Under the pieces are notes generated by a model. It saw nothing but the letters and a program-made list of their open reading frames with translations. It did not search any database and was not told the DNA's origin. Positions 1 to 7,141 of a stretch of DNA of 11,067 nucleotides are shown here, in pieces; the stretch's first letter is position 1, and each line of letters begins with the position of its first letter. A program made the translations under genes and the position numbers. Origin of the DNA: an uncultured Lachnospiraceae bacterium (GTDB lineage: Bacteria; Bacillota; Clostridia; Lachnospirales; Lachnospiraceae); NCBI GenBank assembly GCA_945485625.1, contig CALYSH010000025.1, forward strand, positions 1-11,067, written 5' to 3'.

Positions 1-65
1 CACGCGCAAACTACGGCAAAACGCGGCAAATCGTGCCTTTTCAGGAGGAAAATTATGAAAATTAA
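1..65 (+). CDS. C-terminal tail of an unidentified upstream gene (partial)
   Basis: The frame starting at base 3 is open from the window edge to a TAA at 63-65. It encodes about 20 residues ending in QEENYEN, with a polar, charged composition plausible for a real C terminus. It would overlap the following phosphatase start (ATG at 55) by 11 bases, and its QEE codons coincide with the AGGAGG ribosome binding site at 43-48. This suggests translational coupling. A second open frame ends at a TGA at 56-58 as an ATGA overlap, and I cannot exclude that one as the real tail. Too short to assign a family. Confidence 0.35.
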   Translation, partial: RANYGKTRQIVPFQEENYEN

Positions 66-549
66 AGTCTTATTCATCTGCCACGGCAATATCTGCCGTT
101 CCCCTATGGCGGAATTCGTCATGAAAGATCTGGTACATAAAGCCGGCCTGGCGGATCAATTCTTTATTGCCTCCGCGGCTACCAGCACGGAAGAAATCTG
201 GAATGGTATCGGGAATCCGGTGTATCCTCCGGCGAAGGCGGAGCTTGCGAAGCACGGATTAAGTTGCGAGGGGAAGCGTGCTGTTCATTTGGAGGCTTCG
301 GATTATGATAAATACGATTACCTGATTGGTATGGACAGCGCCAATATTCGGAATATGTGCCGGCTGTTTGGCGGGGACCCGGAGGACAAGGTGAGCCTGT
401 TGTTGAATTATGCCGGACAGGCCCGTGATATTTCGGACCCTTGGTATACCGGGGATTTCGGAGCGACTTACCGGGATGTGTTGGCAGGCTGTGAGGGGCT
501 GCTTCAATATCTGAAGGAAAATGAACTGCATCTGTTTGAGAGGAGATAG
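55..549 (+). CDS. Low-molecular-weight protein tyrosine phosphatase
   Basis: Cytosolic phosphatase of the LMW-PTP family, which removes phosphate from tyrosine residues of proteins such as bacterial tyrosine kinases or their substrates. The 164-residue length fits the family. The catalytic P-loop CX5R lies at residues 9-15 (CHGNICR), directly after the first beta strand, giving nucleophile Cys9 and phosphate-binding Arg15, followed by Ser16. The general-acid loop DPW is near residue 128, with the acid Asp128. The start is fixed by AGGAGG at 43-48, six bases before the ATG, and by the usual position of the P-loop at the extreme N terminus. The HAD phosphatase starts two bases after its stop, so the two are probably co-transcribed. 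No tyrosine kinase gene lies in the window, so the substrate is unknown. Family call is sure; substrate is not. Confidence 0.95.
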   Translation: MKIKVLFICHGNICRSPMAEFVMKDLVHKAGLADQFFIASAATSTEEIWNGIGNPVYPPAKAELAKHGLSCEGKRAVHLEASDYDKYDYLIGMDSANIRNMCRLFGGDPEDKVSLLLNYAGQARDISDPWYTGDFGATYRDVLAGCEGLLQYLKENELHLFERR

Positions 550-551
550 CC

Positions 552-1199
552 ATGGTAAAGGCGGTTTTGTTTGATATGGACGGTACCCTGATTGATACGG
601 AGAAGTATTACCGGATATTCTGGCCTAAGGCGCTGGCTCAGTTCGGGTATCATATGACGGACGAGCAGGTGCTATTTATGCGAAGCCTGGGACGTCCCTT
701 CGCACCTAAGCAGTTGAAGGAGTGGTTCGGCGAGGAACTGGATTATTATGCGGTTCGGGACTGCAGGAAGCAGCTGATGGAGGAGCATCTGGACCGGGTA
801 GGGATTGAGCTGAAGCCCGGTGCGGTGGAGATTCTGGAGGCTCTGAAGAAGCGGGGCATTCTGGCAGCAGTGGCTACTGCCACGGATTTGGAACGTACGG
901 AGAAGTATTTGCAGAAGGTGGGCCTTCGGGAGTATTTCGACCGATTAATCAGCGCCACACAGGTGAAGGAGGGGAAGCCCTCCCCGGATATTTATGTGTA
1001 TGCCTGTGAGCAACTGGGCCTGGAACCGGAGGAGTGTATTGCAGTGGAGGATTCGCCAAATGGGGTGAAGTCTGCTTATGGTGCGGGCTGCAGGGTCATC
1101 ATGGTGCCGGATCAGACGGAGCCGGATGAGGAGCTTTCCAAGCTCCTGTATGCGTGTGTGGACAGACTGGATGGAATTGAGGCGTATTTGAATGGATAA
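552..1199 (+). CDS. HAD-superfamily hydrolase, phosphatase/beta-phosphoglucomutase-like
   Basis: A 215-residue cytosolic phosphatase of the haloacid dehalogenase superfamily with a helical cap (subfamily IA type). All four HAD motifs are visible: motif I DMDGTL at residues 8-13 (nucleophile Asp8, acid/base Asp10), motif II around VATAT at 107-111, motif III Lys142 in GKPSPD, and motif IV EDSPNG with Glu166 and Asp167 for magnesium. The EDSPNGV form with KPSPDIY is typical of the sugar-phosphatase, phosphoglycolate phosphatase and beta-phosphoglucomutase group; the sequence does not tell which. It has AGGAG at 541-545, inside the end of the preceding gene, and starts two bases after that gene's TAG. 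The motif I position supports this start. The neighbouring tyrosine phosphatase gives no clear clue to the substrate. Confidence 0.93.
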   Translation: MVKAVLFDMDGTLIDTEKYYRIFWPKALAQFGYHMTDEQVLFMRSLGRPFAPKQLKEWFGEELDYYAVRDCRKQLMEEHLDRVGIELKPGAVEILEALKKRGILAAVATATDLERTEKYLQKVGLREYFDRLISATQVKEGKPSPDIYVYACEQLGLEPEECIAVEDSPNGVKSAYGAGCRVIMVPDQTEPDEELSKLLYACVDRLDGIEAYLNG

Positions 1200-1210
1200 A
1201 AGAGCAAAAG

Positions 1211-1245
1211 AGTGCAGGTACAAGGTACACTGCACTTGATTTTTA
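1211..1245 (+). terminator. Possible weak intrinsic terminator after the HAD gene
   Basis: A hairpin pairs AGTGCAG (1211-1217) with CTGCACT (1230-1236). Its upper part GTAC/GTAC (1218-1221 with 1225-1228) is separated by one bulged A and closed by a three-base loop AAG. A short T-rich run (TGATTTTTA, 1237-1245) follows. It sits 11 bases after the HAD stop. The tight loop, bulge and interrupted T-run make it weak, and it overlaps the proposed ptb promoter -35. Confidence 0.4.
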
Positions 1246-1264
1246 TCTGTTTCAGTGATACCAT
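1236..1264 (+). promoter_or_regulatory. Candidate sigma-A promoter for the ptb-buk cluster
   Basis: TTGATT at 1236-1241 lies 17 bases before TACCAT at 1259-1264, and TG at 1256-1257 gives an extended -10 arrangement. The -10 matches TATAAT at four of six positions. It would leave a 5' untranslated region of roughly 70 bases before ptb. This is the best-spaced pair I found in the 142-base gap, but the match is moderate. Confidence 0.35.
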
Positions 1265-1341
1265 AGTACCAAATGGATTTTGATATGAATTCAAATAAAA
1301 GTGATGTAGCCGCGTGAAACGGTGAGAAAGGAACGAAGGAA

Positions 1342-2262
1342 ATGAAGAAGAATTTTGATTCAATCATCTCTAAGGTGAAGGAATGCGGAATGAAGAAGGT
1401 AGCAGTATCTGTTGCTCAGGATTCCGCTGTATTGGAGGCTGTAAGCGAGGCAAAGAAGCGTGGGATTGCTGACGCGGTATTGGTTGGCGATGAGACAAAG
1501 ATTCGTGAAATCGCTGCATCCATCCATGTGGATTTAACCGGCTTTGAAATCATTCATGAGCCCGATCCCATCGCTGCATCTTTGAAGGCTGTTAAGCTTG
1601 CTCACGACGGCGAAGTAGATATGTATATGAAGGGGCTGATTGACACCAAGAATTTCCTGAAGAGCGTATTGGATAAGGAAGTAGGTCTTCGTACCGGTAG
1701 CCCTCTGTCCCATGTATGTGTATTCGAGATTCCCGGTATTGAGCAGCTTCTGTTCTTAACCGACGTAGCATTTATGACCTATCCTACTCTTGAGGATAAG
1801 GTAAACATCATCAAGAATACCATCCCTGTATGTAACGCTTGCGGTATTGAGAATCCCAAGGTGGCTCCTCTTGCGGCAGTCGAGGTTGTAAATCCGAAGA
1901 TGCCTGTTACCGTGGAGGCTGCTGAGCTGACCCGCATGTGCAATGAGGGAGAAATCACCGGCTGTATCGTTGATGGTCCTCTTTCTTTGGATCTTGCGAT
2001 TGACCCGGAAGCTGCAAAGCATAAGGGAGCAACTGACAGAAAGATTCAGGGTGATGCGGATGTGCTTCTTTTCCCTGACATTCATGCAGGAAATCTTGTA
2101 TATAAGGCGATTGTTCATATGACAAATTGCAAGAATGGCTGCATTTTGACCGGTACCAAGGTGCCTGTTATTCTGACCAGTCGTTCCGATACCTTTGAGA
2201 CCAAGGTAAATTCCATTGCTTTGGCAGCTGTTGTTGCGGAAGAACTGAAGAAGCAGGTATAA
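1342..2262 (+). CDS. ptb: Phosphate butyryltransferase (phosphotransbutyrylase)
   Basis: Cytosolic enzyme that exchanges CoA for phosphate on butyryl-CoA to give butyryl phosphate, the first step of the Ptb-Buk route to butyrate and ATP. The 306-residue protein aligns throughout with what I recall of clostridial Ptb. The landmarks are MKKVAVSVAQD (residues 17-27), an MKGL segment, EVGLRTGSPLSHV, FLTDVAF, the ENPKVAPLAAVEVVNPKMP block, VDGPLSLD, and C-terminal VILTSRSDTFETK. The start aligns with the clostridial N terminus. A purine-rich GAAGGA lies only one base upstream and GAGAAAGG about ten bases upstream, so the ribosome binding site is unremarkable. buk follows 125 bases on, which supports Ptb over the related phosphate acetyltransferase (Pta). 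Specificity for butyryl-CoA versus branched-chain acyl-CoA cannot be read from the sequence. Codon use favours GTA, CTT and CGT, consistent with strong expression. Confidence 0.93.
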   Translation: MKKNFDSIISKVKECGMKKVAVSVAQDSAVLEAVSEAKKRGIADAVLVGDETKIREIAASIHVDLTGFEIIHEPDPIAASLKAVKLAHDGEVDMYMKGLIDTKNFLKSVLDKEVGLRTGSPLSHVCVFEIPGIEQLLFLTDVAFMTYPTLEDKVNIIKNTIPVCNACGIENPKVAPLAAVEVVNPKMPVTVEAAELTRMCNEGEITGCIVDGPLSLDLAIDPEAAKHKGATDRKIQGDADVLLFPDIHAGNLVYKAIVHMTNCKNGCILTGTKVPVILTSRSDTFETKVNSIALAAVVAEELKKQV

Positions 2263-2266
2263 GTAT

Positions 2267-2413
2267 ATGGATTTTCTTATTGAGGTTGCTGTGGAAGCAG
2301 CAGGAGAGCTGCTTTCTGAGGGAATTGATGCAGTCATTACTTCAAAAAAGGAAAAGAAAATGAAAAAGAATCAGGAGGAAAAGACAGATGTCAATCAAGA
2401 GTTTGATTATTAA
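2267..2413 (+). CDS. Small 48-residue ORF between ptb and buk
   Basis: An ATG four bases after the ptb TAA opens a 48-codon frame ending in TAA at 2411-2413. It fills the whole ptb-buk gap and overlaps the buk start (2388) by 26 bases in another frame. The N-terminal half (MDFLIEVAVEAAGELLSEGI, residues 1-20) is an acidic amphipathic or hydrophobic helix. The second half is strongly basic and polar (SKKEKKMKK, then NQEEKTD). A modest ribosome binding site (GCAGG at 2253-2257) lies at usable distance. The N terminus reminds me of short lachnospiral hypothetical proteins that begin with an acidic hydrophobic helix, but I cannot name a family. It could instead be a translated spacer that couples ptb to buk. 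Confidence 0.45.
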   Translation: MDFLIEVAVEAAGELLSEGIDAVITSKKEKKMKKNQEEKTDVNQEFDY

Positions 2414-3455
2414 TCCCGGTTCCACCTCCACCAAGATCGGTGTATTTGAGGATGAGACCCTTTTGTTTGAGGAAACGTTAAGACATAGTACAGAGGAGAT
2501 TTCCCGGTATGCAAGTATTGTAGACCAGAAGGATTTCAGAAAGAAGATTATCACTGACCTTCTGGATTCCAAGAACTTCGACTTGAAGTCCCTGGATGTA
2601 GTAGTCGGTCGTGGTGGTATGTTGAAGCCGATTCCCGGCGGTACCTATGCGGTAACCGATGAACTGCTTCATGATTTGACCATCGGTAAGCAGGGTCAGC
2701 ATGCATCCAATCTGGGTGGTATCCTGGCCCGTGAGATTGGTGACTCCATCGGAGTGCCTTCTTTTATCGTAGACCCCGTAGTAGTAGATGAGCTGGCTCC
2801 CGTTGCCCGTTACAGTGGTGTGCCTGAGCTTCCCCGTACCTCCGTATTCCATGCATTGAATCAGAAGGCAGTGGCTAAGAGATATGCCAAGGAGATTGGC
2901 AAGCCCTACGAAGAGCTTCGTCTGATTGTCGTTCATATGGGTGGCGGTGTGTCTGTAGGCGCTCATGTAGACGGCAAGGTTGTTGATGTATTTAACGCTC
3001 TGGACGGTGATGGTGCATTCTCTCCTGAGAGAGCCGGTGCAGTTCCCAGCGGTGCTTTGATTAAGATGTGCTTTTCCGGTAAGTATACCGAGAAGGAAGT
3101 ATACAGCAAGATTGTAGGCAAGGGTGGTTTCAATGCATACCTTGGTACCAACGATATGCGTGAAGTGACCAAGAGAGCAAATGCAGGTGACCAGGCTGCA
3201 ATTGATGCAAAGGCTGCATTTATTTATCAGGTTTGTAAGGATATTGGTGCAATGTCCACAGTCCTTTGCGGAAAGGTTGACCGTATCATCGTTACCGGTG
3301 GTATCGCTTACGGCGCAGATGTAATTGAAATGATGAAGGAAAGAGTTGGTTTCATTGCTCCCTTCACCGTATATCCCGGTGAGGATGAGCTCTTGGCTCT
3401 GGCACAGGGCGCTCTGCGTGTATTAAATAAAGAAGAAGCTGCAATGCAGTATTAA
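2388..3455 (+). CDS. buk: Butyrate kinase
   Basis: Cytosolic acetokinase-family (ASKHA) enzyme that transfers phosphate from butyryl phosphate to ADP, giving butyrate and ATP; it is the partner of Ptb. The 355-residue length is typical. Visible nucleotide-binding motifs are NPGSTSTK at residues 9-16 (phosphate 1), HMGGGVSVG at 183-191 (phosphate 2) and VTGGIAYG at 302-309 (adenosine). Buk signatures GQHASNLGG, VDPVVVDEL, FHALNQKAVA, FSPERAG and GEDELLALAQGALRVL are present in order. AGGAGG at 2373-2378, nine bases before the ATG, fixes the start. Branched-chain fatty-acid kinase (isobutyrate kinase) is a close alternative, but the adjacent ptb favours buk. trkH follows 16 bases after the stop, so the transcript probably continues. 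Confidence 0.95.
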   Translation: MSIKSLIINPGSTSTKIGVFEDETLLFEETLRHSTEEISRYASIVDQKDFRKKIITDLLDSKNFDLKSLDVVVGRGGMLKPIPGGTYAVTDELLHDLTIGKQGQHASNLGGILAREIGDSIGVPSFIVDPVVVDELAPVARYSGVPELPRTSVFHALNQKAVAKRYAKEIGKPYEELRLIVVHMGGGVSVGAHVDGKVVDVFNALDGDGAFSPERAGAVPSGALIKMCFSGKYTEKEVYSKIVGKGGFNAYLGTNDMREVTKRANAGDQAAIDAKAAFIYQVCKDIGAMSTVLCGKVDRIIVTGGIAYGADVIEMMKERVGFIAPFTVYPGEDELLALAQGALRVLNKEEAAMQY

Positions 3456-3471
3456 TAATAGGGGAAGATTC

Positions 3472-4827
3472 GTGAAAGCAAAGAAAAGATTCTGGCAGTT
3501 TGTTTCTCCTATGAAGTTGATTTTAGGAGGGTATTGTCTGCTGATTATATTAGGGACGCTTTTGCTTGCACTCCCCGTTGCCACGAAGGGCGCGGGGAGT
3601 ACTCCTTTATCGGACTGCTTTTTTACCGCAACCTCAGCTACCTGTGTGACTGGTCTGGTGCGGTATGATACCTTTCAGCATTGGACCCTCTTTGGTCAGC
3701 TGGTGATATTGGGTCTGATTCAGGTGGGCGGCATCGGGTTTGTGACGGTGGCTATTTTGATTCTGATGCTATCCGGCAAGAAGATTAGCCTATCGCAGAG
3801 AGCCTTGATGCAAAATTCCATATCAGCCCCCCAGTTAGGCGGTATTGTGTCCATGACCCGGTATATTGCGGTAGGAACGCTGGTTGTGGAAGCTGTGGGA
3901 GCGATTCTCCTGAGCGTGGATTTTATACCGCGGTTTGGTCCGGCAAAGGGAATTTATTATTCTATTTTCCATTCCATCTCAGCCTTCTGTAATGCAGGTT
4001 TCGACCTGATGGGAGGAATTACAGGTGAATGCTCCTCATTGACCGGTATGGTGGATAATTGGTATGTGAATATTGTAATTATGGCTTTGATCGTGGTGGG
4101 CGGTATTGGTTTCTTCGTATGGAAGGATTTGCAGAACAAGAAGTTCCGATTCCGGAAGCTGCGGCTGCAAAGTAAGCTGGTACTCAGTGTCAGCGGTTTT
4201 CTGATTGTGTTTGGTGCGGTGATTTTCTTAATTTTGGAATCCGCAGACGGAATGTTTCAGGGGATGAGCTGGGATGAAAAAATCCTGGCCAGCCTGTTCC
4301 AGTCCGTAACCACCAGAACGGCAGGCTTTAACACTACGGATTACACGAAGATGACGGAGAGCGGTGTCTTCTTTATGATTTGTCTGATGCTGGTAGGCGG
4401 TTCCACCGGTTCGACGGCCGGCGGTATGAAGACTACAACTCTGTATGTATTGTTGTTCAGTGTGTTTGCCACCTTTGGAAAGCGCAAGAACATGGAGGCC
4501 TTTGGCAGACGTATGGAGGAGGGGATTACCAGAACCGCGTCCTGTATTTTCGTGATTTATTTGTTCCTGACCACCAGCGTAGCCATGATTATTTCTGCCA
4601 TAGAACAGCTGCCCTTTCTGACCTGTCTGTTTGAGACGGTGTCTGCGGCGGCGACGGTAGGTTTGACCTTGGGGATTACTCCCTCCGTGGGCATGGTGTC
4701 CAAGTTGCTCTTGGCATTTTTGATGATATGCGGAAGAGTAGGCTCCGTTACGGTATTGATGGCCTTTGCTTCGGATAAAAAAGCAGTGGTTTCCAGACTG
4801 CCCGAAGAAAAGGTACAGGTAGGATAG
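3472..4827 (+). CDS. ktrB: TrkH/KtrB-family potassium uptake channel subunit
   Basis: Integral membrane potassium-translocating subunit, 451 residues, made of four membrane-pore loop-membrane repeats. The four selectivity-filter glycines are visible: Gly61 in ATCVTGL, Gly176 in CNAGF, Gly285 in TRTAGFN and Gly397 in ATVGLT. The glycine/serine-rich intramembrane gate loop GGSTGSTAGG (309-318) lies in the third repeat. A short basic N terminus (KAKKRF) precedes the first membrane helix. The start is a GTG with GGGGAAG at 3461-3467; an in-frame ATG at 3511 is the alternative and would remove 13 residues. The length and the single-RCK partner next door fit the Ktr type better than the Trk type. 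A sodium-coupled or voltage-driven mechanism cannot be decided here. Confidence 0.93.
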   Translation: MKAKKRFWQFVSPMKLILGGYCLLIILGTLLLALPVATKGAGSTPLSDCFFTATSATCVTGLVRYDTFQHWTLFGQLVILGLIQVGGIGFVTVAILILMLSGKKISLSQRALMQNSISAPQLGGIVSMTRYIAVGTLVVEAVGAILLSVDFIPRFGPAKGIYYSIFHSISAFCNAGFDLMGGITGECSSLTGMVDNWYVNIVIMALIVVGGIGFFVWKDLQNKKFRFRKLRLQSKLVLSVSGFLIVFGAVIFLILESADGMFQGMSWDEKILASLFQSVTTRTAGFNTTDYTKMTESGVFFMICLMLVGGSTGSTAGGMKTTTLYVLLFSVFATFGKRKNMEAFGRRMEEGITRTASCIFVIYLFLTTSVAMIISAIEQLPFLTCLFETVSAAATVGLTLGITPSVGMVSKLLLAFLMICGRVGSVTVLMAFASDKKAVVSRLPEEKVQVG

Positions 4828-4843
4828 AAGAGAGGAAGAGAAT

Positions 4844-5506
4844 ATGGCAAAGAAAACAAGACGTAAGAAATCAATTCTGATTATTGGATTGGGACGTTTT
4901 GGTCGTCATATGGCGCAGAAATTTATAGAGGATGGACATGAGGTGATGGCCATCGATAATCAGGAGCAACGCGCGGATGACGCAGTGGGAATGGTTCAGC
5001 AGATTCTGATCGGAGATGCTACTGAGGAACGTTTCATGGAGACCATCGGCGTTCGCAATTTCGACCTGGCGGTTATCGCGGTAGCAGATAATTTCCAGAC
5101 GGTTTTGGAAATTACCGTACTTTTGAAGGATTTGGGATGCCCTTACGTTGTTGCCAGGGCGACCAGGGATGTTCATCGTAAGCTCCTGCTTCGAAACGGG
5201 GCGGATTATGTAAGCTATGCGGAGCGTGATGTGGCAGAGCGTCTGGCCATCCGCTTCAGCGCAGACAATATTTTTGACTTCCTGGAATTGACCCCGGAGG
5301 TGGGGATTTTCGAGATTGCGGTTCCCAAGAGCTGGGTGGGAAAGAATATGATACAGTTGTCCATCCGTAACAAGTATCATGTCAGTGTACTGGCTACCAA
5401 GAAGGAGGATAAGGTATTTCCTCTTCCCCATCCGGAGCATGTGTTTGAAAAGGATGAGAATGTTATGGTCATGGGAACTGTCAAGGATGTAAAGGCGTTG
5501 AATTAA
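4844..5506 (+). CDS. ktrA: KtrA/TrkA-type RCK regulatory subunit of potassium uptake
   Basis: Cytosolic ring-forming regulatory subunit that gates the KtrB channel in response to bound nucleotide. At 220 residues it has a single RCK_N (Rossmann) domain followed by one RCK_C domain, the KtrA layout; TrkA has the unit twice. The dinucleotide motif GLGRFG is at residues 15-20 and the ribose-binding acidic residue is Asp38 in MAIDN. GDATEE follows, then the RCK_C half from about residue 137 (EVGIFEIAVP onward), which in KtrA homologues can bind cyclic di-AMP. The N terminus is unusually basic (AKKTRRKK). AGAGGAAG at 4831-4838 supports the ATG. It starts 16 bases after the channel gene, the usual pairing. 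Confidence 0.93.
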   Translation: MAKKTRRKKSILIIGLGRFGRHMAQKFIEDGHEVMAIDNQEQRADDAVGMVQQILIGDATEERFMETIGVRNFDLAVIAVADNFQTVLEITVLLKDLGCPYVVARATRDVHRKLLLRNGADYVSYAERDVAERLAIRFSADNIFDFLELTPEVGIFEIAVPKSWVGKNMIQLSIRNKYHVSVLATKKEDKVFPLPHPEHVFEKDENVMVMGTVKDVKALN

Positions 5507-5527
5507 TAAGGGAAAGGTATTGAGTTC

Positions 5528-7090
5528 ATGTATACAGACGGCAAAATTTATATGGGGCTTGCAAACAATCAGAGGGTAAATATGGAGCTTGGCATGAGCA
5601 ATCGTCATGGTTTGATTGCCGGAGCCAGCGGTACCGGTAAAACCATTACCATGAAGGCGATGGCGGAGTCCTTCTCCGATGCGGGAGTACCGGTTTTCCT
5701 TTGTGATGTAAAAGGCGATGTTTCCGGGTTGGCTTCCCCCGGTGTATCCGGCGAGGGAATGGAGAAGCGTATTGATAAGTTTGGTCTACGGGACTGCTTC
5801 CGCTATCAGTCCTACCCCGTGTGTTTCTGGGATATCTACGGAGAGGGTGGGCATCCTATTCGTGCAACCGTTTCCGATATGGGGCCGGAGCTATTGTCCC
5901 GTCTTTTAAAGCTGACCCCCGCACAGGAGGGGGTACTGAATATTGTCTTTCGCATTGCGGATGACAAGGGTCTTTTGCTGATTGACCTGAAGGATCTGCG
6001 TGCAATGCTTACCTATGTGAATGAGCATCGCATGGATTATTTGACTACATATGGTAATATTACGCCCCAGTCTGTGGGTGGCATCCTGAGAGCACTGCTT
6101 CCCTTGGAAAATCAGGGGGGAGACTTGTTCTTTGGTGAGCCCGCATTGGATATTTTTGACTGGATTCGCAGGGATTCCGACGGCAGGGGCGTGGTGAACC
6201 TGCTGAACTGTGTGAAGCTGGTCCAAAACCCTACCCTGTATGCTAGCTTTATCCTCTGGATGATGGCAGAACTGTTTGAAAGATTGCCGGAAGCCGGGGA
6301 CCTGGAGAAACCGAAGCTGGTATTCTTTTTTGATGAGGCACATTTGTTGTTCGCCGATGCTCCCCGTGTACTTGTGCAGAAGATTGAGCAGATGGTGAAG
6401 CTGATTCGTTCCAAGGCAGTGGGCGTATATTTCGTGACCCAGAGCCCCAGTGATATTCCGGACAGCGTATTGGCACAGCTGTCAAACCGTGTACAGCATG
6501 CGCTCCGTGCATATACTCCGGCAGAGCAGAAGGCAGTAAAGGCAGCAGCACAGTCCTTCCGTGTAAATCCGGAGTTCAAGGCAGAGGATGTCATTATGGA
6601 GCTTGGTGTGGGTGAAGCACTGACTTCCTTCCTGGATGAGAAGGGTGTACCTACCATGGCACAGAGAACCTCCATCATTTGCCCTCAGAGCCTGATGGCT
6701 CCCTGCTCCGAGAGCGAACGTCAGTCACAAATGGCTATGGACGGCATGTCAAAGTATGATCAGATGATTGATAATGAGTCTGCATATGAAGTGCTTGAGG
6801 ACGAGAGAGAGCAGGATGCGGAAAAGGCCAAGTTAGAGGCGGAGAGAGCTGCATTCGAGAAGGAAAAGGCAGAGTACGAGAAGCAGAAGGCCAAGGAAGA
6901 AGAGGCGGAACGAAAGAAGAAAGAGAAGGAAGCGGAGGCACTCCAAAAGAAGAAGGAGAAGGAAGCGGAAGCTGCCCAGAAGAAGAAAGAAAAGGCTGCT
7001 GAGCGCCGCAAGACGCAGATTGAGCGGCAACTGATTAATACGGGGATGCAGGTGGTAAAGAGGGGCCTGTTTAAGACCTTATTTAAGTAA
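5528..7090 (+). CDS. HerA-like ATPase of the DUF853 family with coiled-coil tail
   Basis: A 520-residue RecA-fold ATPase related to the HerA/FtsK helicase-translocase group. The Walker A motif GASGTGKT is at residues 32-39, an acidic CDVKGD follows at 59-64, Walker B is LVFFFDEAH at 264-272, and a sensor-like TQSP is at 304-307. From about residue 420 to 500 it is a charged Lys/Glu/Ala coiled coil with an 11-residue repeat. It ends in a short basic-hydrophobic segment (VVKRGLFKTLFK). Family members are annotated as helicase HerA domain-containing proteins; the cellular role is not settled and I do not assign one. The NurA nuclease that accompanies archaeal HerA is absent here. GGGAAAGG at 5510-5517 supports the start. 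It is the last gene before the hairpin at 7093. Confidence 0.9.
   Translation: MYTDGKIYMGLANNQRVNMELGMSNRHGLIAGASGTGKTITMKAMAESFSDAGVPVFLCDVKGDVSGLASPGVSGEGMEKRIDKFGLRDCFRYQSYPVCFWDIYGEGGHPIRATVSDMGPELLSRLLKLTPAQEGVLNIVFRIADDKGLLLIDLKDLRAMLTYVNEHRMDYLTTYGNITPQSVGGILRALLPLENQGGDLFFGEPALDIFDWIRRDSDGRGVVNLLNCVKLVQNPTLYASFILWMMAELFERLPEAGDLEKPKLVFFFDEAHLLFADAPRVLVQKIEQMVKLIRSKAVGVYFVTQSPSDIPDSVLAQLSNRVQHALRAYTPAEQKAVKAAAQSFRVNPEFKAEDVIMELGVGEALTSFLDEKGVPTMAQRTSIICPQSLMAPCSESERQSQMAMDGMSKYDQMIDNESAYEVLEDEREQDAEKAKLEAERAAFEKEKAEYEKQKAKEEEAERKKKEKEAEALQKKKEKEAEAAQKKKEKAAERRKTQIERQLINTGMQVVKRGLFKTLFK
6920..7012 (+). repeat. In-frame 33-base (11-residue) repeat in the HerA-like ATPase
   Basis: Residues 465-475 (KEKEAEALQKK) and 476-486 (KEKEAEAAQKK) differ at one position, and a third partial copy KEKAAERRK follows at 487-495. 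Eleven-residue periodicity is the hendecad pattern of extended, nearly straight coiled coils. The DNA repeats too (AAGAAG-rich), so copy number may vary between strains. Confidence 0.75.
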
Positions 7091-7092
7091 GT

Positions 7093-7137
7093 ACGTGGAA
7101 AGAGGATGCCGAAAGGCACCCTCTTTTCACGTTTAGT
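7093..7137. terminator. Strong intrinsic terminator between convergent genes
   Basis: ACGTGGAAAGAGG (7093-7105) pairs with the CCTCTTTTCACGT arm (7120-7132) with one G-T wobble. After a single A-C mismatch the stem continues as TGCC/GGCA, closed by a GAAA tetraloop (7111-7114). TTTAGTT follows on the plus strand. It lies three bases after the ATPase stop and ends ten bases before the HD-GYP stop codon, so it can serve both strands. The minus-strand tail is less T-rich, so termination is probably stronger on the plus strand. Confidence 0.85.
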
Positions 7138-7141
7138 TCGT

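Noticed and set aside
5..30. GCAAA recurring three times at about 10-base spacing (CGCAAA, CGGCAAA, CGGCAAA)
   Set aside because: Too short, and it probably lies inside the coding tail of the upstream gene; no sign that it continues as an array.
1276..1301. Imperfect palindrome around GAATTC upstream of ptb as a possible operator
   Set aside because: Only TTTGA/TCAAA arms of five bases in AT-rich DNA; expected by chance.
1756..2337. Minus-strand ORF of 193 codons opposite ptb
   Set aside because: Fully antisense to ptb, whose reading frame matches its family over its entire length.
4380..4634. 84-codon plus-strand ORF inside the potassium channel gene
   Set aside because: Overlaps the conserved third and fourth channel repeats in another frame, has no ribosome binding site and resembles no protein; a shadow frame.
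5528..7090. HerA-like ATPase as part of an anti-phage system such as SIR2-HerA or DUF4297-HerA
   Set aside because: No SIR2, DUF4297, nuclease or other effector gene is adjacent; the neighbours are metabolic and ion-transport genes and the protein fits the DUF853 housekeeping-like family.
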